From Rs1 sp034111875 (lineage in GTDB: Bacteria; Pseudomonadota; Gammaproteobacteria; Pseudomonadales; Balneatricaceae), in assembly GCA_034111875.1 (NCBI GenBank), contig JAWUWK010000005.1:1-25574 (forward strand): a DNA stretch of 25,574 nucleotides. Direction: 5' to 3'. Made by a program: the position numbers and the translations under genes. The notes beneath the pieces were generated by a model. That model did no database searches, was not told the origin of the DNA, and was given only the letters and a program-made list of their open reading frames with translations. Each line of letters begins with the position of its first letter. The stretch's first letter is position 1. Below, in pieces: positions 1-6,293 of the stretch.

Positions 1-88
1 TGTACTCAATTTTTCCAAACAGGCATTCATCTTCTATACTTACGCTGCAAGATCCGTAAAAGTCTTTATGTTTGAATAGTTGACTCAT
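1..88 (-). CDS. HicB-family antitoxin, N-terminal fragment (partial, runs off left edge)
   Basis: An ATG at 88-86 on the minus strand opens a frame that stays open to the window edge, 29 codons. It reads MSQLFKHKDFYGSCSVSIED and then a CLFGKIEY segment. This matches the start of HicB-type antitoxins, which begin with a Lys-His-Lys-Gly-Tyr-Tyr-Gly-Ser stretch, then a Ser-Ile-Glu-Asp and Gly-Lys-Ile strand of the partial RNase H fold. A purine-rich GAGAAGAG lies just upstream as ribosome binding site. HicB proteins normally neutralise a HicA mRNA interferase. No hicA lies upstream in the 65 bases before endA, so a partner, if any, must be outside the window. It follows endA in the same orientation and is probably cargo of the dusA-inserted element. 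The family call rests on 29 residues of recalled similarity. Confidence 0.55.
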   Translation of the reverse strand, partial: MSQLFKHKDFYGSCSVSIEDECLFGKIEY

Positions 89-153
89 ATATAGCTCTTC
101 TCTTTAAATAAGCCGCCAAAGGCGACGAGTATATTGTGCAGTGGTGACATACT

Positions 154-900
154 TTAGCCCTCGTCACATCTGCTCTTAACGACAGAATTAACATTACCTT
201 GCACTTTAGCAATTAATTCCGCTCTAGAGCATTCCTTTTCAGTCACAGGATATTGCTTATCCCATGATGTCATTAAACGAGCCTGCTGCCTACTCAAGGT
301 GAATTTGCTATATGCCTGATCCATTTATAAATAGGCTCTAGCAATCCTTCCTCTGGCTATTTCAGGCGGCTGAGCCTTTTTACTATCTATGATCATTTCA
401 CAACTACCAAAGTCAGACTTTTCGCCTGTAATCATTTGGAAGTTATAGTTGGATCTCAGAGCGTTAACTGAGCCTATAGCAGCATAAAGATTAAACATGT
501 CGGCTTGCATATAGCGGTAATCAGTATTCATCTTGCTTGCGCATCTGCGACCCTTAAATGCCTTTCCCTTTGTACTGTCACACTCAGGATGTCCTTCGCG
601 CCATTCACTAAAAGCTTTGCCAAAGTTTTGAGCGGGGACAATGTGCTCAAATTCAATTCGTTTACTTCGCTTAACATGCGTTTTAGAAGTAAAGCCGGCA
701 GGGGCGATCACATTCTTTTTATCATCAAACGTGGCATCACAGTAAATTGTTTGGCGATTGGCTTCGTCAGCATAAACAGATTTCATTAAAGCTTTTTTGG
801 CTTTGTTGAAAGATTGGTATGTAGTGTTGCCATCAGCCAAGGCGAAATTAGAAAGAAACAAGACTGAAGACAAGAGGGTGGTATATTTAAGCAATTTCAT
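154..900 (-). pseudogene. endA: endonuclease I (EndA/Dns family), interrupted by one in-frame stop
   Basis: The frame from ATG at 900 gives a signal peptide (residues 1-22, ending ALA-D) and the endonuclease I core with the catalytic EHIVPAQNFG motif (Glu85, His86) and the metal-site Asn near residue 137. After RGRIARAYL it meets TAA at 327-325. The same frame then continues for 56 codons to a stop at 156-154 and encodes the expected family C-terminus (LSRQQ, WDKQYPVTEKEC, AKVQG). Family members have Tyr-Leu-Tyr-Met here, so the stop replaces a Tyr codon (TAT or TAC to TAA) without shifting the frame. Total length would be 248 codons, normal for the family. The start overlaps the end of int by 14 bases, so the two are probably translationally coupled cargo of the element. 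The product would be a periplasmic or secreted nonspecific nuclease. Whether the 191-residue form is active is unknown; calling it a pseudogene is an inference. Confidence 0.8.
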
Positions 901-1957
901 TTTTTTCGTCCTTATCGTGTAATCTGCTAGGGAAGAGTTCAGTGTAAACCTGCCAAAGTGTATTAATATTTCTATGGCCGGTTACTTGAGCAACTTCGTC
1001 AATGGTGTAGCCTTTCTCAAAAAGACGACTAGCACCTTCTCTTCTTAAATCATGGTAACGTAAATCTATTATGCCTAACTCATTCCTGACACGCTGAAAT
1101 CCAGCGGTAACGGATCTGGGGTTGTACGGAAATATCCTGTCATCTTTAATCGGCTGTTTCTGTAGTATTTCCCATGAGCCGCCCAGCAAAGGAACAAGCA
1201 TGTGATTACCTGACTGTTTTCGAGGATCTTTTCTGTTCCGTACAAGCACCGCTTTTTGAGCCTCATCAACATCAGCCCAGGTGACTGCACACACTTCGCC
1301 AATCCGCATACATGACAGAATAGAAAAATCTAATATATCAAGATAAGGTATTGTGGACATTTTTTTGCCTTGTCTCTTTTCCAAAGCCTCTTTAAGGCGA
1401 TCGATTTCCATGGAAGTTGGGCGCCTAGATCTTCGCTCACTTTTGCCTATTAAATTAAGTTCATGCAAAAGCGGGTAGGCATCAATTACACATTGATCAT
1501 CTGCTTCATATCCCCAAAAAGGTTTAGCAAGTTTTAGGACGCTTCTTATATAGCTAATATCATGGCTGATAGTAGAAGGTCCCGTACCGCTTTCTTTTCT
1601 TAATTTGCAATGCTCAATTAAGTGATGCGATTTAAGTTCAGTAATTAAAATATTAGCAATATCGCAATCAATAACGAGCTTTAAAACATTTAATTTGGTC
1701 CGCTTTACTTCGGTGTGTGGGTCATCGAGATATTTCTGAATTAATTGGCCAAGGGTCACATTAGTGACACTGGTTGTGACCCCGTTTTTCTCAATATCAT
1801 GTACTCGACTTTTGCCCCAGGCTACAGCGGTAGAATGCTTGGAAAAAGTCCGGGACTCTCTGTATACTATGTTGCTTAGTTTCTTGATCCTAACAACGGT
1901 TGTATACCGTAACGCACCGCTTGCAGTCTTTCGTTTTTGAATAGTGTAGCTTGCCAT
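887..1957 (-). CDS. int: tyrosine recombinase (integrase) of a dusA-inserted element
   Basis: From ATG at 1957 the protein is 356 residues. The catalytic set of tyrosine recombinases is visible: Arg218 (CMRIGEV), Lys243 (NRKDPRK), His302 and Arg305 (HDLRREGASRLF), His328 (TGHRN) and Tyr338 (VYTEL). A core-binding SAM-like region spans about residues 70-170. I chose this start because AAGGT lies 7 bases upstream and the earlier in-frame codons run antisense through dusA. An alternative ATG at 1996 would add 13 residues. The gene sits next to the 5' end of dusA and points away from it, the arrangement known for integrases that use dusA as attachment gene. It overlaps endA downstream. Its leader contains a strong inverted repeat over the ribosome binding site. 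It should cut and join attP and attB for integration and excision. Confidence 0.9.
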   Translation of the reverse strand: MASYTIQKRKTASGALRYTTVVRIKKLSNIVYRESRTFSKHSTAVAWGKSRVHDIEKNGVTTSVTNVTLGQLIQKYLDDPHTEVKRTKLNVLKLVIDCDIANILITELKSHHLIEHCKLRKESGTGPSTISHDISYIRSVLKLAKPFWGYEADDQCVIDAYPLLHELNLIGKSERRSRRPTSMEIDRLKEALEKRQGKKMSTIPYLDILDFSILSCMRIGEVCAVTWADVDEAQKAVLVRNRKDPRKQSGNHMLVPLLGGSWEILQKQPIKDDRIFPYNPRSVTAGFQRVRNELGIIDLRYHDLRREGASRLFEKGYTIDEVAQVTGHRNINTLWQVYTELFPSRLHDKDEKNEIA

Positions 1958-1965
1958 AAGTTTAC

Positions 1966-2009
1966 CTTGGGGGTCACGAGAAAAGATGTGACCCATATGT
2001 GACCCCAAG
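1966..2009 (-). promoter_or_regulatory. inverted repeat over the integrase ribosome binding site
   Basis: CTTGGGGGTCAC (1966-1977) is complementary to GTGACCCCAAG (1999-2009) with one bulged G and a loop of about 21 bases. On the int transcript the 3' arm includes the AAG of the Shine-Dalgarno sequence, so the hairpin would hide the start site of the short form while leaving the alternative ATG at 1996 in the loop. A further GTGACCC lies at 1988-1994, giving three copies of this 7-mer, which could equally be a protein operator or arm-type recombinase site. The structure is visible; the function is inferred. Confidence 0.45.
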
Positions 2010-2010
2010 T

Positions 2011-2050
2011 AGTCAAGAATGTCAATAAATGTCAATAAATAGTAAAGAAT
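2011..2050. repeat. four imperfect 10-bp direct repeats between int and dusA
   Basis: The 40 bases read as AGTCAAGAAT, GTCAATAAAT, GTCAATAAAT, AGTAAAGAAT: two perfect and two imperfect copies in register. They lie between int and the dusA coding start, where arm-type integrase or excisionase sites are common. They also form the immediate leader of dusA. The repeat is seen directly; a role in recombination is inferred. Confidence 0.5.
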
Positions 2051-3079
2051 ATGAATGCAGAAACTATAGTTAAAACAACCGATAAACCCCGTAAGCTGTA
2101 TGATACGCCAGATAGAGCGATATCGGTGGCACCTATGATGGATTGGACCGATAGGCACTGTCGTCACTTCCACCGTACATTGAGTAAAAATACCTTACTT
2201 TATACTGAAATGGTGACCACGGGCGCACTTATTTTTGGTGATAAAGACAGACATCTGGATTACAACCAATCTGAACACCCTATCGCGTTGCAACTCGGTG
2301 GCAGTAATGTGCAAGATCTAGCAGTGTGCGCGAAAATGGCCGAAGATTATGGTTACGATGAGGTCAATTTAAATGTTGGCTGCCCAAGTGACCGGGTGCA
2401 AAATAATATGATGGGTGCTTGTTTGATGGGGCATCCTCAAGTAGTAGCCGATTGCATAGCGGCGATGCAGGATGTCGTTGACATTCCGGTTACTGTTAAA
2501 CATCGCTTGGGCATAGATGATTTAGATTCTGATGAGCTCTTGCACCATTTTGTCGATACAGTGCGAACGAGCGGCTGTAAGACGTTTATTGTGCATGCCC
2601 GCAAAGCGATTTTGGCGGGACTTAGCCCTAAGCAAAACCGTGATGTTCCGCCATTACAGCACGCCAGAGTGTATAAGTTAAAACAGTCTTTCCCTGAGCT
2701 TGAAATAATCATTAATGGTGGGGTTAAAAGCCTAGCTCAAGCACAAGAACATTTGGATTATGTTGATGGGGTTATGATAGGAAGAGAAGCCTATCATAAC
2801 CCTTATATCATATTGTCAGACGTTGACCGACGTTTTTATGGTGAAACATCAGCCGCGTTAACAAGGTTTCAAGTGATTCAAAATATGCTACCTTACATCG
2901 AGAAACAGCTGAGTATTGGCGTGCCTTTGAGTTATATTACACGACATATGTTAGGTTTGTTTCATGGTATGAGAGGTGGTAAACAGTTCAGAAGAGTAAT
3001 TAGCGAAGAGGCCTACAAACCTGGCGCCACCATTGAAGTGTTACATAAAGCCTATTCAAAAGTTGAAGCATTTTTATAA
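2051..3079 (+). CDS. dusA: tRNA-dihydrouridine synthase A
   Basis: The 342-residue product reduces uridine to dihydrouridine in the D loop of tRNAs, using FMN and NADPH. It carries the DusA hallmarks: SVAPMMDWTDRHCR (residues 25-38, FMN-binding strand), LQLGG, NLNVGCPSDRVQ with catalytic Cys111, VTVKHRLG with Lys150/His151, FIVHARKA and the NGGV and GVMIGREA phosphate-binding segments. Similarity is to DusA rather than DusB or DusC, judged from VNLNVGCPSDRVQ and HARKAILAGLSPKQNR. It is full length. Because an integrated element abuts its 5' end, the first codons and the promoter probably come from the element. The ribosome binding site is weak (TAAAGA). The next gene, tal, is 68 bases downstream with its own AAGGA. 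Confidence 0.95.
   Translation: MNAETIVKTTDKPRKLYDTPDRAISVAPMMDWTDRHCRHFHRTLSKNTLLYTEMVTTGALIFGDKDRHLDYNQSEHPIALQLGGSNVQDLAVCAKMAEDYGYDEVNLNVGCPSDRVQNNMMGACLMGHPQVVADCIAAMQDVVDIPVTVKHRLGIDDLDSDELLHHFVDTVRTSGCKTFIVHARKAILAGLSPKQNRDVPPLQHARVYKLKQSFPELEIIINGGVKSLAQAQEHLDYVDGVMIGREAYHNPYIILSDVDRRFYGETSAALTRFQVIQNMLPYIEKQLSIGVPLSYITRHMLGLFHGMRGGKQFRRVISEEAYKPGATIEVLHKAYSKVEAFL
2121..2153 (+). other. candidate attachment site (attR) inside the 5' end of dusA
   Basis: TATCGGT (2121-2127) and ACCGATA (2147-2153) are perfect inverted 7-mers flanking the codons for the conserved VAPMMDWTD segment. Insertion of islands and prophages into this part of dusA is established for a family of dusA-associated integrases, and an integrase is next door. 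The partner attL would lie left of the window, so the core cannot be delimited here. Confidence 0.4.
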
Positions 3080-3147
3080 TCAGAGACCTCAGCATAACGT
3101 TATCAATGTAATAGTTACCTGAGCGTTCAATCAAGGATAAACAGTCT

Positions 3148-4101
3148 ATGTTAAGTCAGTTAGAACAGTTAAAAGCAATGACGACAGTAGTTGCCGATAC
3201 TGGTGATATTACGGCTATTCAACAGTTTTCGCCCGTGGATGCCACGACAAACCCATCATTATTGCTAAAGGCGAGTCAGTTGGCTAGCTATGCGCCATTG
3301 TTAGTTGAAGCCAAAGCTTGGGCTTCAACTCAAGGTGGCAGTGATGCGAAAATTTTAGCCAATATGACTCAGAAGTTAGCGGTGTTAATTGGTTTGCAAA
3401 TTTTGAAAATCATTCCCGGTCGCATTTCAACAGAAGTCGACGCGAGATTGTCATATGATATTCAAGGTACCTTAGATAGCGCGCATCAAATCATTGATTT
3501 GTACAACGCGGCAGGTATTACTAATGATAGAATTTTAATTAAAACTGCTTCCACATGGGAGGGAATACAAGCGGCAAAGCAACTCGAAAAAGAGGGTGTT
3601 AATTGTAACCTCACACTACTTTTTGGTTTTGGGCAAGCAGTGGCTTGTGCCGATGCTGGTGTTTATTTGATATCTCCTTTTGTTGGAAGAATTTTGGATT
3701 GGTATAAAGCCAGCTACCCTGAAAAAGATTTTGAGGGTGCAAATGATCCAGGTGTTCAGTCGGTGACGAGTATCTATAATTTTTATAAGTCTAATGCTTA
3801 TAAAACCATTGTAATGGGTGCCAGTTTCAGAAATATTGCTGAAATACAGTCGCTTGCAGGTTGTGATCGTTTGACTATTAGCCCGCAACTGATGCGTGAG
3901 CTAGATCAGCTAATGGAGCCTTTAGAGCGCAAATTAATTGCAGGTTCTGCTGTGTCGGACAAAAGGGTTTCTGCTCCAGATGAAGCGGCTTTTTTGAAAG
4001 AATTAAGCATAGACAAAATGGCTGATGAAAAGTTATCAACCGGGATTGCAGGTTTTGTTGCCGATCAGATAAAACTAGAACAGTTACTGGCAAAGCTATA
4101 A
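3148..4101 (+). CDS. tal: transaldolase
   Basis: The 317-residue protein transfers a dihydroxyacetone unit between sedoheptulose 7-phosphate and glyceraldehyde 3-phosphate in the non-oxidative pentose phosphate pathway. It matches the TalB type in length and order: VDATTNPSLLLKA near the N-terminus, STEVDARLSYD with Asp (residues 95-104), the Schiff-base lysine at position 132 in ILIKTASTWEG, NCNLTLLFGF, and SPFVGRILDWYK. AAGGA lies 11 bases before the ATG. It stands alone; the following 500 bases are non-coding. A short hairpin (4108-4122) follows the stop but lacks a T tract, so no clear terminator is seen. Confidence 0.96.
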   Translation: MLSQLEQLKAMTTVVADTGDITAIQQFSPVDATTNPSLLLKASQLASYAPLLVEAKAWASTQGGSDAKILANMTQKLAVLIGLQILKIIPGRISTEVDARLSYDIQGTLDSAHQIIDLYNAAGITNDRILIKTASTWEGIQAAKQLEKEGVNCNLTLLFGFGQAVACADAGVYLISPFVGRILDWYKASYPEKDFEGANDPGVQSVTSIYNFYKSNAYKTIVMGASFRNIAEIQSLAGCDRLTISPQLMRELDQLMEPLERKLIAGSAVSDKRVSAPDEAAFLKELSIDKMADEKLSTGIAGFVADQIKLEQLLAKL

Positions 4102-4152
4102 CCCTAAATTCGGTCGCCGAATCACGAAAATCTACACAAACTCTTGATGCAC

Positions 4153-4176
4153 CTAGAAAACTAGAAAACTAGAAAA
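4153..4176. repeat. three perfect tandem copies of an 8-mer
   Basis: CTAGAAAA occurs at 4153-4160, 4161-4168 and 4169-4176 without interruption. It lies between the end of tal and the MITE-like element at 4220-4352 and may be part of the same mobile repeat. Confidence 0.7.
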
Positions 4177-4219
4177 ATATTTCATCACCAATTTTGTAAG
4201 CACTAAATTTTCTAATTTC

Positions 4220-4352
4220 CTTTGCACGAAGTAGCGAGTGTAGCTAAAAGTTAAGACAAGGCAAAAACAAGCGTAAAACCTGAGTTTATAATTATAAATG
4301 AGGATTATGAGTTTTTTTATGCCTTCTTAATGAGCGGAGTAATAGTGCAAAG
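4220..4352. repeat. MITE-like or dispersed intergenic repeat, 133 bp, with terminal inverted repeats
   Basis: CTTTGCAC at 4220-4227 is the perfect inverse of GTGCAAAG at 4345-4352. Inside, AGCGAGTGTAG near the left end resembles AGCGGAGTAATAG near the right end, and the middle is an AT-rich palindromic stretch (TTTATAATTATAAA, 4286-4299). No reading frame of any length is present. The overall pattern resembles short dispersed repeats I have seen between genes in Alteromonadales genomes, but that is recollection, and only one full copy is in this window. Confidence 0.4.
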
Positions 4353-4628
4353 CTATCAACCTGTCTTTTCTAGGAGGGTTTAATTACCTGAGTCGGGTAC
4401 TTCTCTGGGCATCTTTTGAAAAAAGTTCAGCTGATTTCGTGATTTCAAAGTGGATGTAGAGTGCATGATATTGGTCTTAAAGTGTAATTTAAAAATATTA
4501 GCTTCACCCGTAGGTTAGTGGTTTTTTTAACTGATGTAGAATCAATAACTTGTATTTGATGTTGGAGTGAAGTTACTGATTCAGGTTTTATTGAGGTTGG
4601 CGATTAGCAGCGTTAAAAAGTAGCAGGC
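4353..4628. other. non-coding stretch between the MITE-like repeat and the small RNA
   Basis: No frame with a plausible start or family match is seen on either strand in these 276 bases. Nothing resembling a tRNA or a terminator was recognised here. Confidence 0.5.
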
Positions 4629-4667
4629 AAAAAAAAGGGCTCTTATGATATCCTTATCAGAGCCCTT
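4629..4667 (-). terminator. intrinsic terminator of the small RNA / dadR side
   Basis: AAGGGCTCT (4635-4643 on the plus strand) pairs with AGAGCCCTT (4659-4667), with a further inner stem, and on the minus strand it is followed by eight T residues (A run 4629-4636). This is a strong Rho-independent terminator for leftward transcription. Confidence 0.85.
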
Positions 4668-4780
4668 ATTAGCGTCATCCTTGACGGTACTACTGAATCG
4701 TTGCGTAGCATGGGAATTCCGATTCCTAAATTTGATAGATTCCTTTCGTACTCTCCATATGGCTATATTGCTACAAGACT
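4629..4780 (-). ncRNA. candidate CsrA/RsmA-titrating small RNA (CsrB/RsmY-like)
   Basis: On the minus strand this intergenic stretch contains repeated GGA motifs, several in hairpin loops: CGTC-AAGGAT-GACG (4686-4673), TGAT-AAGGAT-ATCA at the tip of the terminator (4659-4646), and GGAAT-CGGA-ATTCC (4726-4713). Single GGAs occur at TGGAG and AAAGGAA (4740-4760). AAGGAU in a hexaloop is the preferred target of CsrA/RsmA dimers, and sRNAs of the CsrB/RsmY group carry several such hairpins and end in an intrinsic terminator, as here. The 5' end is set near 4780 from a weak TATATC box at 4789-4784 and is uncertain. I could not recognise a GacA/UvrY upstream box (TGTAAG palindrome). It lies downstream of dadR in the same orientation, so it could instead be a processed 3' UTR of that transcript. 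Confidence 0.55.
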
Positions 4781-4942
4781 TAGGATATATACATAGGAAT
4801 ATTTCCTAAAAAATAACAGGACAGAAAGAAAAGAGAATGTTTAATTACTTCCAAGGCGTTGGTCACACTTGTCGGATCGCAACTAGCATGCCTAAGTAAT
4901 ATTAATGTCTGTGAGTTACAGGGGTTAATGTTAGCAACCAGT

Positions 4943-5410
4943 TCAGCCTTTAATTGGCAAGCCAACGCCTTCTTTTACCTCTTCCATGACGATATAGCTC
5001 TTTGAATTTTTGACGCCAGGTAAGGTTAGCAGCATTTCGCCGAGCAGTGCGCGGTATTCCGACATGTCTCGTATACGGGCTTTTAACAAATAGTCGGAAT
5101 CGCCTGAGACTAGATGGCACTCTTGTATGTAAGGTAGCAGTTTAACGGCTTCGTTGAACGTTTCAAATGCATCGGGAGATTGATAAGACAAGGCTATTTC
5201 GACGAACACTAACATATCGAAACCTAACGCATGAGGGCTTAGCCTAGCGTAGTAACCTTCGATGAACTTCTCTTTTTCTAAACGTCTCACTCTCTCTATA
5301 CATGGGGTAGTTGAGAGGCCTACATTGTCAGCGAGTTCAGTGTAGGAGATCCGGCCATCGTTTTGTAATATTCTAAGTATGTTACGGTCAATTCTATCTA
5401 GTTTTCGCAT
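4943..5410 (-). CDS. dadR: Lrp/AsnC-family regulator, DadR-like
   Basis: The 155-residue protein has the Lrp layout: an N-terminal helix-turn-helix (LDRIDRNILRILQNDGRISY, then LADNVGLSTTPCIERVRRLE) and a C-terminal RAM ligand-binding domain (VFVEIAL, IQECHLVSGDSDYLLKAR). Details fit DadR better than global Lrp: no N-terminal extension, LSTTPC instead of LSPTPC, and the ending SKSYIVMEEVKEGVGLP. In pseudomonads DadR senses alanine and activates dadA-dadX. Here it diverges from ridA and an alanine racemase gene, which supports that role, although dadA is missing. The 441-base intergenic region probably holds its operators. The distinction from Lrp is by remembered similarity only. Confidence 0.75.
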   Translation of the reverse strand: MRKLDRIDRNILRILQNDGRISYTELADNVGLSTTPCIERVRRLEKEKFIEGYYARLSPHALGFDMLVFVEIALSYQSPDAFETFNEAVKLLPYIQECHLVSGDSDYLLKARIRDMSEYRALLGEMLLTLPGVKNSKSYIVMEEVKEGVGLPIKG

Positions 5411-5851
5411 ATCTTTATTCAGATTTTTAAGTTTAATTAGTCGATGTTTGGTAACTTAAACCAGAGAAAAACCGCGGGTTTTCGATTAGATGAAAAACTG
5501 ACTAAATCAGTTTTTTTGGCCATCCCTAAGGTTAATTTAGTTTATTCATAAAGGTTTAACTGGCGGCAATTAAACCTAATTTATCTGCTTTTGACAATAT
5601 ATATTTCTAGGTATTTTGTATTTATAGGGAGTATGTTTTTGTCAATATTGCATAGTATAATAAATTATGAAATGTAAATAGCTGAGACTAAAGCGTTATA
5701 TCAATCTAAGTGATTATTTTGGGCTTAGTTTTAATAATTATTGAAATAGATTGAAATACAGTTGAGGGCAAGGTATTTTTCATCCCCTACAACGGATGCA
5801 GTGAACTATTTGTATCTGAATTTAATCTGTTCTATTTATTAGGCATTATTT
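5411..5851. promoter_or_regulatory. dadR-ridA divergent control region (441 bp)
   Basis: No gene and no dadA remnant is seen in this AT-rich stretch. It holds three symmetrical elements: AAAACC-GCG-GGTTTT around 5469-5482, AAAAACTGA/TCAGTTTTT at 5493-5515, and AGGTTTAA/TTAAACCT at 5552-5577. A TATAAT at 5656-5661 is a plausible -10 for ridA, 190 bases upstream, with only a weak -35. A TTGACA occurs at 5591-5596. The first two hairpins would lie in the dadR leader. Binding by DadR is an inference. Confidence 0.45.
5493..5515. terminator. hairpin with T tracts upstream of dadR
   Basis: A 9-bp perfect stem (AAAAACTGA/TCAGTTTTT) with a 5-base loop and T runs on both strands. It could act as a bidirectional terminator or as an attenuator in the dadR leader. 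No gene ends next to it, so its role is unclear. Confidence 0.4.
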
Positions 5852-6238
5852 ATGACAAATCGTAGCATAATTTCAACAGATCAAGCACCAGCGGCAATTG
5901 GCACCTACTCTCAAGCGGTAAAAGTGGGAGGAACTGTGTATATCTCAGGCCAAATTCCGTTAGACCCTGTTACTATGGAAATTGTCGAGGGGGGATTTGA
6001 AGAGCAAGCCGTGAGAGTATTCGAGAACTTAAAAGCCATCGCTGAGGCTGCAGGTGGGTCTATGGATGATATCGCTAAACTATCGATTTTGATGGCTGAT
6101 CTGGGTAATTTCGCCGCGGTGAATGAGATTATGGCGCGCTATTTCTCTCAACCTTACCCTGCAAGAGCGGCTTATGAAGTGAAAGCGTTACCCAAAGCTG
6201 TCGATATTGAGATAGAAGCCATTATGGTTGTTGCATAA
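5852..6238 (+). CDS. ridA: RidA family enamine/imine deaminase
   Basis: The 128-residue protein hydrolyses reactive enamines and imines (for example 2-aminoacrylate) released by PLP enzymes, producing ketoacids and ammonia. It shows the whole RidA signature: IGTYSQAVKVGG, VYISGQIPLDP, the conserved Arg in PYPARAAYEVKALP that binds the substrate carboxylate, and the C-terminal Glu in VDIEIEAIMVVA. Length is typical. It precedes the alanine racemase gene by 55 bases in the same direction and is probably co-transcribed, matching the dadA-ridA-dadX order of other gammaproteobacteria minus dadA. No strong Shine-Dalgarno is present (AGGCATT only). Confidence 0.95.
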   Translation: MTNRSIISTDQAPAAIGTYSQAVKVGGTVYISGQIPLDPVTMEIVEGGFEEQAVRVFENLKAIAEAAGGSMDDIAKLSILMADLGNFAAVNEIMARYFSQPYPARAAYEVKALPKAVDIEIEAIMVVA

Positions 6239-6293
6239 AACTTGTCTTGTTGTCGTTATCAATCAATAGATAATTAATAGTGAATTAGAACAT

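Noticed and set aside
89..153. A hicA toxin gene between endA and the HicB-like start
   Set aside because: Only 65 bases are available and no dsRBD-like HicA start is present.
1958..2173. A 72-residue N-terminal extension of the integrase
   Set aside because: It runs antisense through the dusA coding start, has no integrase-like sequence, and a good ribosome binding site precedes the ATG at 1957.
4108..4122. Terminator for tal (ATTCGG-TCG-CCGAAT)
   Set aside because: The stem is six bases and is not followed by a T run.
4780..4965. A 61-codon minus-strand frame between the small RNA and dadR
   Set aside because: It overlaps the dadR end, shows no family resemblance or ribosome binding site, and is Cys/Leu-rich in a random way.
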